Shown here: positions 23,842 through 34,100 of the stretch, one piece after another
Layout of the letters: each line of letters starts with the position of its first letter
How positions within the stretch are numbered: the stretch's first letter is position 1
Source of the DNA: CAZUZS01 sp964624795
GTDB taxonomy: Bacteria; Calditrichota; Calditrichia; RBG-13-44-9
DNA length: 37,368 bases
NCBI GenBank assembly: GCA_964624795.1
Contig: CAZUZS010000052.1
Span: forward strand, 1-37,368
Direction of reading: 5' to 3'
Notes under the pieces: model-generated
What the model saw: only the letters and a program-made list of their open reading frames with translations
Database searches by the model: none
What the model was told of the DNA's origin: nothing
Program-made: the position numbers and the translations under genes

Positions 23842-25881
23842 TCAGAGACGGATGCGCGCCGCGGCCAAAATGCGGGCATCATCGGTGCGGACGGCCCGCA
23901 TGAAAATTACCCGGTCCATCCCGGCGGTGCTGAGATCGCCCAGGAACACAATATTGCTGCCCAGCAGATAGCCCAATTTTGAATAGTCCTTATCGCGGAT
24001 CAAGCCCGCCAATGTCAAGCCTTGTTCCGTCAAAATTTCCTCCAACCGCTCGCGTTCCACCAGCGTAATCCGGTGCGACTCAATCAGCGAAACGGTGCTG
24101 ATTTGCTGCAGGAAACCGGCTAATTCATCCAAATCTCCGTCCCTTGTCTCAATCGGCGCCATAACCGCCACCGGCTTTTCCGGCAAAAATTCCTTCAATT
24201 GCTTGGCAATCTGCGACCAGAGGTTGTCCATCCTGATTTGCAGATAGCCTTCCTGAAGCTGCGGTTCCAGCGGGCGGTAAGTAATCTCAACTCCGGGTAT
24301 CCGGTAAGAAAGTTCCCTCTTCACACAGTTCACAACCAGATCATCCAGGTTGTGTGACTCGTAATTGTCCCCCGTATGGTGGCTGACTTTTCCAACATCG
24401 GCGCCGCTGCTCTCCCCTCTCTCGCCGTATGTCAGGAAAATGAATTCAGCACAGCTCAATGCCGAAATCTGGCGAAAAATATATTCCCCCTGCGTATTTA
24501 ATCCGGAAGCGCCAATGGTAAAAAGCTTAATTCCGCGCCGGTTGGCTTCCATCGCCGCGTCAATATAGGTATATTTTTCCCCATAATCCACGTGAGGCGG
24601 CGCATCCGCAACCAGGAATGCCACTTTCACCGCATCCTTGGACCAGTCCATTTTCTTCAGGCTTACCTGGAGCGCTTGCTGCACATCTTCCGGATAGTCG
24701 CCGCCCCCGGCTGCCACAACTGCATCCACCTGCCGCTGGAAGCGGTCGATGTCGCTGGTAAATTTGAATCGCCTGGCAACATACTCATCCCCATGATCGC
24801 GATACACAACCAGACCAAAGCGAATGGGCAGCGAGCTGAAATAGTTAGTTATGCGGGTGTAGATGGAATACAGATTATCTTTCAATTGCTGAATCTCGTC
24901 TCCCATGCTGCCGGTTGTGTCCAGGATGAACAGGAGATCCAGGGAAATTTTTTCCCGGTTATTTCCGGTCTGGAGTTGTAGGGTGGTGATTCTGTCCAGC
25001 TCCCCATTTAGCTCTTCCAGAATTCGCCGCTCCCCTTCCCGGTTAATTTGAACATACAGTTTGTCGCTGTTATCCTTTGCCGGTGAAAAATGGGGGAAGA
25101 AGACATTTTCGCCATCTGAAAAACTCACCGCTTCCCACAGGATCTCTCCCTGGCGATTGACAATCGAGAACGGCTGATTGTGAACAGGTTGTCCCTGCCC
25201 ATCCATAAGTCTGACTACAAAACGATTTTCAAAATTTTTATGATAAACGGCATCTATATAATTGTATCTTTCCAGGTAATCGAGGAAATAGGGATATTCT
25301 TCGTTATCATTGTGGGCAGCGGCGTGCAAAGGCTGCGATTGCCGACGATAGACCTCAGCTTTCCCCAAAACAGGGGGCGTTTTTTTCTCTCCCTCCGGTT
25401 TCTCCATCATCTTTTTTCGCTCTGCCGCACCACTGGTATTTTCGCTGCCATCTGAGAAACCGGTCACGCCCATAAATTCTCTTCCCTCGCTCCGGGTTAC
25501 GGATTTCGATCCGGGACCATTCTGCGCTGATTCGACATCCTGATTTTCGGGCACCAGCCCAATATCGAGTTTGTAGTGCTCACCGCTGAGCAGCCTGATG
25601 TTGGGTATCCTTGCCGCCCGGTAATTCGCGAATGAGAAACGGAGACTGTAAATGCCAGGGCCCAAATTTTTAATTGAGAAGACACCTTTTTCATTGGCCG
25701 ATGCACCAGCACCTGTTCCTTCCAGGACAACATTTGCACCAGCTAACGGCTCGCCGCTATTTTTGTCCCAAACCGTGCCATAAATCTCGCTTATTCCGCC
25801 CCTCTCACGCGGGACAGGTGCGCACCAGATAAATACTAAAAGCAAAATAAAAAATGCAGGCAGGAAAATTCTCTTTGACAT
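23842..25881 (-). CDS. Three-domain lipoprotein: carboxypeptidase-regulatory-like, vWA and CsgG-like
   Basis: 679 residues; GGGGAG sits 6 nt before ATG. The N-terminus is a hydrophobic signal ending FIWC at residue 20, followed by AP; Trp before the cysteine is atypical for a lipobox, so lipidation is likely but unproven. Residues 32-110 (IYGTVWDKNSGEPLAGANVVLEG) form a carboxypeptidase-regulatory-like domain. A charged linker follows. Residues 313-490 are a von Willebrand A domain with MIDAS DTTGS (321-325) and GGGDYPEDVQ (392-401). Residues about 568-679 resemble CsgG/LpoB-type outer-membrane lipoproteins: VAVMAPIE, then LVERERLEEILTEQ, then KLGYLLGSNIVFLGDLS. Its function is unknown; it is probably a periplasmic or outer-membrane adhesion or assembly factor. 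The combination is unusual. Confidence 0.88.
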   Translation of the reverse strand: MSKRIFLPAFFILLLVFIWCAPVPRERGGISEIYGTVWDKNSGEPLAGANVVLEGTGAGASANEKGVFSIKNLGPGIYSLRFSFANYRAARIPNIRLLSGEHYKLDIGLVPENQDVESAQNGPGSKSVTRSEGREFMGVTGFSDGSENTSGAAERKKMMEKPEGEKKTPPVLGKAEVYRRQSQPLHAAAHNDNEEYPYFLDYLERYNYIDAVYHKNFENRFVVRLMDGQGQPVHNQPFSIVNRQGEILWEAVSFSDGENVFFPHFSPAKDNSDKLYVQINREGERRILEELNGELDRITTLQLQTGNNREKISLDLLFILDTTGSMGDEIQQLKDNLYSIYTRITNYFSSLPIRFGLVVYRDHGDEYVARRFKFTSDIDRFQRQVDAVVAAGGGDYPEDVQQALQVSLKKMDWSKDAVKVAFLVADAPPHVDYGEKYTYIDAAMEANRRGIKLFTIGASGLNTQGEYIFRQISALSCAEFIFLTYGERGESSGADVGKVSHHTGDNYESHNLDDLVVNCVKRELSYRIPGVEITYRPLEPQLQEGYLQIRMDNLWSQIAKQLKEFLPEKPVAVMAPIETRDGDLDELAGFLQQISTVSLIESHRITLVERERLEEILTEQGLTLAGLIRDKDYSKLGYLLGSNIVFLGDLSTAGMDRVIFMRAVRTDDARILAAARIRL

Positions 25882-25990
25882 CTTTTTCTCCCCTTAAATG
25901 AAATTTATCCCGATAAAAGTAGATAAACTTCCTTGCGCTTTTTCACAGTGATCCTAATCACATGGGAAATATTGGAAAGCAGGTTATCAC

Positions 25991-28213
25991 CTATTCCATC
26001 AGCTTTTCCAGGGTAGTATAGTAAATATCGAACAGTTCCGAAAGGGGAAACTCAATTCGGTCATTGATGACAAGATTCTTTCCACCCACCTTGCCCAATT
26101 GGATTAATGGGATATTTTTAGCAGAGAAATATTTTTCGATATTGTCACGATTTTCCGGTTTTGTCGAAATGAGAATTCGCGACTGGCTTTCGCTGAATAG
26201 AAGCCACTCCGGCCGCATTTCGCCCGGTTTGATATCGATAACCACGCCCAGCGGATTTTGGCGGTTCATGATGCAGCTTTCCGCTAACGCGATTGCCAGG
26301 CCGCCGTCAGAAATATCGTGGGCCGATTGGATCCAGCCGTTGCGGATGGCACCCAGCAGCGCCTGCTGCACCTTCCGCTCCCATTCCAGATCAATCACCG
26401 GGCAGTCGCCGGTTACCATCCCGTAATATTCCTTCAGGAATTCGCTGCCGCCGATTTCCGGTTTCGTTTTACCGACCAGGAAGACCAGGTCGCCTTCCTG
26501 TTTAAAATAGGCGGTGGTGATGTGTGATATGTCTTCCACCAGGCCCACCATCCCGATCACCGGGGTGGGGTAAACCGCACTGTCCGGACTCTCGTTGTAG
26601 AAACTGACATTACCGCCGGTCACCGGGGTTTCGAATACCCGGCAAGCTTCGCCCATACCGGCAACTGCTTCGCGAAACAGGTAGAACATCTCCGGTTTGT
26701 AGGGATTACCGAAATTCAGACAGTTGGTAACCGCCAGCGGCAGCGCGCCGGTGCAAACCACATTGCGGGCGGCTTCCGCCACGGCAATCTGCGCCCCTGC
26801 CCGGGGATTTAGATAGACATAGCGGCCATTTCCGTCCGTTTTTGTGGAAATCGCTTTGCGGGTCTTCTTTATCCGAATAACCGCCGCATCGCCACCGGGA
26901 TAAACAGCGGTGTTGGTTCGCACCATGTGATCGTACTGCTCGTACACCCAGTGCTTGGAAACGATATTAGGTGAGGAAAACACTTTGCGAAAAGCAGCCT
27001 GCAAATCAGAAACCGGCTCCAGCTTATTAAAATCAAATGCTTGAACCGTGTCGAGGTAGGCCGGTCGCTTGAATTCCCGCTCGTAAACCGGGGCGCCGCC
27101 ACCTAACACGCAATAGAATGGTGGCACTTCAGCGACCTTTTCCCCTTTGAAATAAACCTTTAGTTGCGGATCGTCGGTAACGTAACCGACTTCCTCGCAG
27201 ATCAGCTCCCATTTTTCACAGATTTCCCTGATTCGCTTTTCCCGACCCTTGTGCGTTACCGCCAACATGCGTTCCTGCGATTCGGAAAGCATGATTTCGT
27301 AGGGCGTCATCCCTTCTTCCCTCACCGGCACCTTATCCAGATCGATCACCATGCCGCTTTCGCCTTTGGCGCTCATCTCGGTGGTGCTGCAGGTGATACC
27401 GGCGGCGCCCATATCCTGGATTCCCACCAGGATTTTTTCCCGGATCATCTCCAGCGAAGCCTCCAGCAGCAGCTTTTCGGTGAACGGATCGCCCACCTGC
27501 ACATTGGGGCGGCGTTCTTCCGATTTTTCGGTAAGCTCCTCCGAAGCGAAGGTAGCCCCGTGAATGCCATCCCTTCCGGTGCGGGAGCCGATGACAAACA
27601 CCGGGTTCCCTTCACCTTTGGCAATGGCAGATGCCGTCCGGTCGTGTTTGACAATGCCAACCGTCATGGCATTCACCAGCGGGTTGCCGTTGTAGCTTTG
27701 CTCGAAATAGATTTCGCCAGATACGGTTGGCACTCCCAGGCAGTTTCCGTAATCGGCGATGCCGCGCACCACGCCGTCCATAAGATAACGGTTGCGGGCC
27801 TTATCCAGGGTGCCAAAACGCAATGAATCCAGCGCAGCGATGGGACGGGCACCCATAGTAAAAATATCCCGCATAATGCCGCCCACACCGGTCGCAGCGC
27901 CCTGGTACGGCTCCACTGCCGATGGGTGATTATGGCTTTCTATTTTGAAACAGACTGCCAGGCCGCCGCCAATATCCACCAGTCCGGCGTTCTCCTCGCC
28001 CGCTCCCACCAGCAGGCGGCCGCCGCTGCGGGGCAGCTTTTTCAGCTCTGCAATGGAATTTTTGTATGAGCAGTGCTCGCTCCACATCACCGAAAAGATA
28101 CCCAGTTCGGTGTAAGTGGGAATTCTGCCTAAAATTTCTTTTATCCGCGAATACTCTTCTTCATTCAGCCCGTGCTGAATGGCAAGTTCCAAATTGACCG
28201 TCGGTTCTTTCAT
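25991..28213 (-). CDS. purL: Phosphoribosylformylglycinamidine synthase subunit PurL
   Basis: 740 residues from ATG at 28213, where GGAG lies 6 nt upstream and the protein begins MKEPTVNLELAIQHGLNEEEY. The frame stays open a further 207 nt upstream, but that part resembles no known extension. It is the small, glutaminase-less PurL form: SVMWSEHCSYKNS with H47, KIESHNHPSAVEPYQGAATGVGGIMRD, IQDMGAAGITCSTTEM, a second ATP-binding half with KTDGNGRYVYLNPRAGA, and SAHDISDGGLAIALAES. It makes FGAM in purine synthesis and needs PurQ and PurS, neither of which is nearby. Confidence 0.96.
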   Translation of the reverse strand: MKEPTVNLELAIQHGLNEEEYSRIKEILGRIPTYTELGIFSVMWSEHCSYKNSIAELKKLPRSGGRLLVGAGEENAGLVDIGGGLAVCFKIESHNHPSAVEPYQGAATGVGGIMRDIFTMGARPIAALDSLRFGTLDKARNRYLMDGVVRGIADYGNCLGVPTVSGEIYFEQSYNGNPLVNAMTVGIVKHDRTASAIAKGEGNPVFVIGSRTGRDGIHGATFASEELTEKSEERRPNVQVGDPFTEKLLLEASLEMIREKILVGIQDMGAAGITCSTTEMSAKGESGMVIDLDKVPVREEGMTPYEIMLSESQERMLAVTHKGREKRIREICEKWELICEEVGYVTDDPQLKVYFKGEKVAEVPPFYCVLGGGAPVYEREFKRPAYLDTVQAFDFNKLEPVSDLQAAFRKVFSSPNIVSKHWVYEQYDHMVRTNTAVYPGGDAAVIRIKKTRKAISTKTDGNGRYVYLNPRAGAQIAVAEAARNVVCTGALPLAVTNCLNFGNPYKPEMFYLFREAVAGMGEACRVFETPVTGGNVSFYNESPDSAVYPTPVIGMVGLVEDISHITTAYFKQEGDLVFLVGKTKPEIGGSEFLKEYYGMVTGDCPVIDLEWERKVQQALLGAIRNGWIQSAHDISDGGLAIALAESCIMNRQNPLGVVIDIKPGEMRPEWLLFSESQSRILISTKPENRDNIEKYFSAKNIPLIQLGKVGGKNLVINDRIEFPLSELFDIYYTTLEKLME

Positions 28214-28753
28214 AATTTTCTCCGAATAAAAAACAGACGGAATATTAAAGAAATATCGCAAAACAAGCAAGTTGGGAGATGGATTTTCCGCCATGTTTTT
28301 TATTGGAAGCAGAATACGCATCATTTTCCGGAAGGGGCGAGATGGCAGATCGGAAAGCCTCCAAATGCCGGACTTCGAGCGAATAGTCAAATAACTTTTG
28401 CAAGTGCAATTCCTCTGCAATTAAATCGGGATTCAATACAACAAGGTTCCCTATTCCCTCTTGTTGACAAAGAATGACAATATTTTGGTTATTACGCCTA
28501 AATTTTTCGAAACATTCTATATTGCCTCAACGATAAATAGATGTTCTCTGTTTTGGGATGGACACATGCAGGCTACATTTTGCTAAATCGACATAAGCCA
28601 ATTTTCGCGCCGGATATGCGGGGGTGCCACCACAGCAAAAATAAGCCGCTGTTGCAAATGCCTGGTTAAATTTTTATTTTAGTGCCGTTTCTGAAATGTC
28701 CTGAATCATGGACCGGATTGGATTGCGAAAAGTAAAGAATAGGAATACCTTCA
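28214..28753. other. 540-bp intergenic region without recognisable genes
   Basis: It separates divergent purL and the following plus-strand gene. On the minus strand TTGCTT (28270-28265), a 17-nt spacer and TAATAT (28247-28242) could be a weak purL promoter. On the plus strand TTGACA at 28464-28469 is a perfect -35 hexamer with no clear -10 at the right distance. No riboswitch, RNA gene or repeat was recognised. Confidence 0.4.
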
Positions 28754-29734
28754 TTGAAATCGATTTTGGCTGCGTGCGCAGTGATGCTTGGTCTTATTTT
28801 ATTCACCCGTTCTAATGATGCTGCTGCAACCGTGGATAAAATGTATATTCAAAGGTTCGATGAACTGGAGAACGTGGAACTCGATTATCATTACCCGGAT
28901 TTTGAGCACCCGATCTTCCGTCTTTACAGCAGCGAGCGCGCCGATTCACTGGTTTTTGAGGCTGACGCTTCTCAGCTTACGCGGTTTACAGTTCTCAACA
29001 TTGATCCCGCCCAGGAAGAGGATGACCAGACAACCATAAAGCAGAACACCTACAAAAAGAAGATTGTGGAATCCATCACGCACAAAGGATATATCGTATC
29101 CATTGCCATGCTGCATCAGGACAACAATTTTATCTACGGGAATTTCAAGGATGACCTTTTGCTCTGGAAAGAATACCCGGAGGGATACCGCCTGGTAGCT
29201 ATCTACCCGGAATGTGTTGGCGGCTGCCTGTTTTGTGGCACAGAATTCACAAACTACGCAGAAGATACCATTCAGGTTGAATTCACCGGCAAAGGGCTTG
29301 GCGAGGAGTGGGGTGGTAAAACTTCATTTTATATCAATGACAATCAACTCCATTTTTTTAAAAATGAGAGATTCCGGAGATTTGTGCCAACCAGGGACAG
29401 GTGCAATCCTATAGCAGATGCGACGTCCTGGGTGATTGAAGAATATTACTACGATAAGAGGGGCAGGCAAACCGATGAAAAGATCAATTTTGATGCCCGC
29501 AACGCTGACGGGACGCCGGTGAGATTAACTTGTCTCTTGGATTCTTTGGGGTTATACGAAGCCAGTGTGAACTTTTCAAAGAAACCGCTTCATTTATCTA
29601 CTACCGTTCCTTCCTTAGGCACTGAATTCAGGGTTGGCCCGATCCTGGGAAATCTCATCTCGGTTTCCTGGCAGGGAAAGTGGTACCTCACACCAAAAAA
29701 ATATTTTGCTTTTCCCACAGATAAAAAAGGATGA
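28754..29734 (+). CDS. Exported protein of unknown function with a CxxxCxxC motif
   Basis: 326 residues from TTG at 28754, with AGGAA 8 nt upstream. The start KSILAACAVMLGLILFTRSNDAAA is a signal peptide. The remainder is polar with many aromatic residues and beta-strand character. A CVGGCLFC segment (C154, C158, C161) lies mid-chain, with two later isolated cysteines (DRCNP, LTCLLD). The cysteines may bind metal or form disulfides in the periplasm. No fold or family is recognised. A gap of 240 bp separates it from the MoxR gene downstream. The TTG start rests only on the signal peptide and ribosome-binding site. Confidence 0.72.
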   Translation: MKSILAACAVMLGLILFTRSNDAAATVDKMYIQRFDELENVELDYHYPDFEHPIFRLYSSERADSLVFEADASQLTRFTVLNIDPAQEEDDQTTIKQNTYKKKIVESITHKGYIVSIAMLHQDNNFIYGNFKDDLLLWKEYPEGYRLVAIYPECVGGCLFCGTEFTNYAEDTIQVEFTGKGLGEEWGGKTSFYINDNQLHFFKNERFRRFVPTRDRCNPIADATSWVIEEYYYDKRGRQTDEKINFDARNADGTPVRLTCLLDSLGLYEASVNFSKKPLHLSTTVPSLGTEFRVGPILGNLISVSWQGKWYLTPKKYFAFPTDKKG

Positions 29735-29919
29735 TTCCGGAGCTGAAAAGACATTTTGCTTCTAACCACGTTTCAGCCTCTCGAATTGGAAACAGTCCAC
29801 TGAAAAGCCTTAGAATTACCGCGATGTCGTGCAGGTTTCCATTAGGCCATTTTCAATTACCAACACATCGATTTTCCAATACCCGGCGGCACCTAAAATC
29901 CTTTAATAAAATAAACAAT

Positions 29920-29948
29920 TTGATTCGCTATGTCTTATTTCTTATTAT
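29920..29948 (+). promoter_or_regulatory. Candidate promoter of the MoxR gene
   Basis: TTGATT (29920-29925), an exact 17-nt spacer and TATTAT (29943-29948, 5 of 6) lie 26 bp before the start codon. The -10 matches well and the -35 fairly. Confidence 0.5.
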
Positions 29949-29974
29949 CTTTACCAAACAATTTAGGGAGTTGA

Positions 29975-30976
29975 ATGGAAGCCACAACGAAATTCAAAGA
30001 CGAAGGCGAAGCGCTGGTGCAGTTGGCGGAAGCCTACAAAAAAATAGATCGTGAAATAAAAAAAGTGATCATCGGGCAGCAAGAGATAATTGATCAATTG
30101 CTGATCTCACTATTCTCCCGCGGTCACTGCCTGATTGTGGGCGTACCGGGGCTGGCCAAAACGCTGCTTATCAGCACCCTGGCCGAAGTGTTGGATTTGA
30201 AATTCAGCCGCATCCAATTTACACCGGACCTGATGCCGTCTGATATTACCGGAACAGACATTATTGAAGAAGATATGGGGTCGGGGCGTAAGTCATTCCG
30301 GTTTATCAAAGGACCGGTATTCGCCAATATTGTGCTTGCCGATGAAATAAACCGTACCCCTCCCAAAACGCAATCCGCCCTGCTGGAAGCCATGCAGGAG
30401 CACAAGGTTACCGCCGGCGGCGAAACCCATACTTTGCAGGAACCGTTTTTTGTGTTGGCGACGCAGAATCCGATTGAGCAGGAAGGCACTTATCCACTCC
30501 CTGAGGCGCAATTAGACCGCTTTATGTTCAACCTGTGGATTGAATACCCCACGTTCAAGGAAGAAACCGATATCGTCAAATCCACAACCAGCGATTACCT
30601 GGCAAAGCTGGAAAAAGTGATGACCGCCGAGGAAATCACCGTTTTCCAGGAGGCAATTCGCAAAATACCAGTGGCGGATAACGTGATTGACTACGCCGTG
30701 CAACTGGTCGGCCGCACTCGTCCGGAAAATCCCAAAGCGCCCGACTACATTAAAAACTGGATTAACTGGGGCGCCGGGCCGCGCGCCTCGCAGTACCTTA
30801 TTTTTGGGGCCAAAACGCGTGCCGCCTTACAGGGACGATTCACACCGGATATTAACGATGTGAAAGCGTGTGCAGTACCGGTGCTGCGTCACAGGATTGT
30901 CACGAATTTCAACGCCGAAGCCGAAAACGTGAATGCCCTGCAGATCGTGGAAAAATTGATGAGCGACCAACAGTAG
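29975..30976 (+). CDS. MoxR-family AAA+ ATPase
   Basis: 333 residues; GGGAG precedes ATG by 4 nt. It has AAA+ motifs of the MoxR type: Walker A GVPGLAKT (56-63), FTPDLMPSDITGTD (82-95), Walker B VLADEINR (120-127), PPKTQSALLEAMQE (129-142), sensor 1 ATQNP (162-166), and PLPEAQLDRFMF with the arginine finger region. MoxR proteins are chaperone-like and act with a vWA protein, usually encoded next to them with a DUF58 gene. Here the neighbours are an unknown exported protein and a C25 protease, with no DUF58 gene; the nearest vWA protein is the lipoprotein about 4 kb upstream on the other strand. Confidence 0.94.
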   Translation: MEATTKFKDEGEALVQLAEAYKKIDREIKKVIIGQQEIIDQLLISLFSRGHCLIVGVPGLAKTLLISTLAEVLDLKFSRIQFTPDLMPSDITGTDIIEEDMGSGRKSFRFIKGPVFANIVLADEINRTPPKTQSALLEAMQEHKVTAGGETHTLQEPFFVLATQNPIEQEGTYPLPEAQLDRFMFNLWIEYPTFKEETDIVKSTTSDYLAKLEKVMTAEEITVFQEAIRKIPVADNVIDYAVQLVGRTRPENPKAPDYIKNWINWGAGPRASQYLIFGAKTRAALQGRFTPDINDVKACAVPVLRHRIVTNFNAEAENVNALQIVEKLMSDQQ

Positions 30977-31147
30977 GCAAGTCCGGCACCTCGCAATAAT
31001 TACAACCGGGACGCAAAAGGAGGAAGTTGGTACAAAAGCTCCCTTTCAGGATTATTCCTTCAATAAAATGATAAGATAATTTGCGATTCACAATAGATTT
31101 ATCTGTTTAGCCGATAATAAGAAAATAGCATATTTGATGGAGGAATT

Positions 31148-34100
31148 ATGAATCGTTCTATACTTATCATTTTTTTGATCTTTTCTTTCTGTTTTTCGCT
31201 TGTTGCTGCCAACAACACAACACTCAGCCTGCAAAATCCGAATACCAACGGTATCCGCATTCTGAATTCAAACTCCCACGAAATAATTCTGAATGCGGAC
31301 ATCAGCGAGATCAGTGCTGCCACGGCTGAAACCCCGTGGGGTGAATATACGCAGCTCAACCTGCCGCAATTTGAAGGACGGCATCTGGAAATCGGTGAAG
31401 CTGATCTACCCGCCATCCACCAACTGATCGATGTGCCCTATCAGGCACAGGTGAAACTCACCGTTCTCTCCTACGAAACAGAGGAAATCGACCTGGACAG
31501 CCACGGTTTTTCTCAGGCGGTAATGCCTTACCAGGGACCGATCGAAAAGACAGACCAGGCGCTTCGCGATCACCAATTCCTGATGAACCAGAATTACTAC
31601 CAGGCGAACAGCTACGCGGAAATCCCTATCGCCGAATTCAAGGAGATCGGCAACCTGCGCGGGCATCGGCTCGGACAGGTGATTTTAAATGCTGTGCAGT
31701 ACCTCCCGGCTCAGAACAAATTGAAGATCTTCAAAAAAATAAGCCTGAGAATCGAGTTCACCAGCAGCGATCAACCAATGACAAATGTTATTCACCGGAA
31801 GTACGACTCTCCTTACTACAGCGCCATTCTCAAAGAATTTCTGCTGAACTACCAGGCACCACGGGACGATCTGAGCCAATATCCCATTCATTTGCTGATT
31901 ATATATTATGATGCCTTCGAAACCGAGCTGCAGCCGTTCATCGAGTGGAAAAGGCAAAAAGGATTCAAGGTAACAGCTACGCCGATTTCCGCCATTGGAA
32001 ACACCACCACGGTAATTAAGGATTATATTCAGGCGCTGTACAACGGGCCGAATCCGCCCAGCTTTGTTCTGCTGGTTGGGGATCGGGAACAGATTCCTAC
32101 CTACACCGGCCAGACCGGCGGACATGTGTCCGATTTGTACTACACAACGATGACAACAGGGGATTTTGTTCCGGATATCTACATCGGCCGTTTGTCCGCC
32201 CAGGCGGTGCCGCAACTTGCCGCCCAATTGGACAAGATTCTTCCGTATGAACAATACCGGTTTTCGCAGACCGCATTCTTAAACCACGGCTGTTTTGCGG
32301 CCACCAGCGACGGCTCCAATTACACAACTGCGGAGGGCACACACAACTACGTCATCGATACCCATTTTATACCAAACAACCTGTTATATGACAAGCTGTA
32401 TGCTATCACTTACGGCTCTACCGGGCAGGACGTAATGAACGCCGTAAACGAGGGGCGCTTCATCCTGAATTACTCCGGGCACGGCAGCACCACCAGTTGG
32501 GGCGGACCGAGTGTTTCGCAGTCCATGGTAAACAATGCCACCAACAGCGGAATGTACCCTTTCGTGATTTCCAACGCCTGCCTGACCGGCTCGTTTGAGG
32601 TTCCGGAGTGCTTTGGTGAAAGCTGGGTCCGGAAAGCCAACGGCGGCGGTCTGGCGTTTGCCGGCGCCAGTAATTCCACCTACTGGGACGAGGACGACGA
32701 ATGGGAACGCCGCGCCTACGATGGTGCATTCTGGGAAGACTACCGGACGCTGGCTGCTTTTGTACTGCGCGGCAACCTGGGTGTCTTGAATGCCGGTTAC
32801 AGCATGGCCCAGTATTATTTTGAAGTTTATCACCTGTTTGGGGATCCGACCCTGATGCTTTATTGGGGAGAGGCAGCCGCGATGACGGTCAACCACACAT
32901 CGGTGCTCTTTATCGGCTCGCCGGTTTATGATGTAACAGTGGCCGGTGAGGACAGCGTGCTGGTTTCCCTCTACATGGACGGCACCAATTACGGAACCGC
33001 CCTGACCGACGCAAGCGGTCTGGCGCATGTCCAGCTTGATCCGGTTCCGACCGTACCCGGGAACATGCTGCTCACCATCACCAAATTCAACCGCCAGCCG
33101 TCTATCGATACGCTGCAGGTTGTGCCGGCATCCGGACCTTACCTCTACTGCCTGCACCCGGTAATTGATGACCAGGCGTCCAACAACAACGGAATTCCCG
33201 AAGCCGGCGAGACCGTAAACATCGCGTTTTGCGTAACCAATGTCGGTGTTGCCAGCGCCGGTAATGTGCAGGCAACGCTGAGCACCAGCGACACGATGGT
33301 TCAGGTGCTCCAGAATCAATCCAATTTGGGAACCTTTCCGGCGGGCGATACGCTCACCACCGGCGATTTCTCTATTCAGCTTTCCACCGATGCTCCTCAT
33401 TTGCATAGTTGCAGCTTCAACCTGCACATGGAAGACAACGGCGGCAACAGTTGGGACCAGACGATGAGTATGGTTATCCGGAAGGGCGGGCAAATCACAA
33501 TACTCAATGCGCCGCTTACTTTCCCGAACACGTTTCTCAATTTCAGCTCCGAACAGACCCTGCAGTTGCAGAACGACGGTCCCGACACTTTGTGGATCAC
33601 AGGAATTGCATCGGATATTCCCCAGTTTACGGCCGATCCCACCAGTTTTCAGATTGTGCCGGGGAGTCAGAAGGACGTGACGATTTCTTTCACGCCGGAG
33701 GCCACACAAGCTTACAACGCGGTTTTAACGATTTTCAGTACCGATCCTGTGAATTTTGAAACGGCCATAAACGCCAGCGGAAGTGGGATCTACGCACCGG
33801 ATATTGCCGTTTCGCCGGACAGTATTCACCGCGCCCTGAATATCACCGATAGCATGACAGTTCCGGTAGCGCTCCGCAATGAAGGGTTAGGCGATTTGGT
33901 TTATAATGTCCAGATTGCGGGTTACCCGCCCCAGGGCGGTTCGCTGAAAGGCTCGGGCGGAGCCGATAATTTCGGTCATATCTGGATCGACAGCGACGAA
34001 TCCGGCGGTCCTGACTTCCAGTGGCTGGATATCTCCCAAACCGGGACGGAGCTTGCATTAACCGGAAATAACGTGGTTTCGGACAACATCGATATCGGTT

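Noticed and set aside
29211..29240. CxxxCxxC resembling a radical-SAM cluster motif
   Set aside because: The protein has a signal peptide and none of the other radical-SAM motifs or barrel pattern.
29731..30054. 107-codon frame overlapping the end of the unknown exported gene and the start of moxR
   Set aside because: It overlaps the well-supported MoxR coding start by 80 bp in another frame and has no recognisable features.
32384..33709. 441-codon minus-strand frame inside the C25 protease gene
   Set aside because: It is long but antisense to a gene with intact catalytic residues and domain order; its composition does not resemble a real protein.
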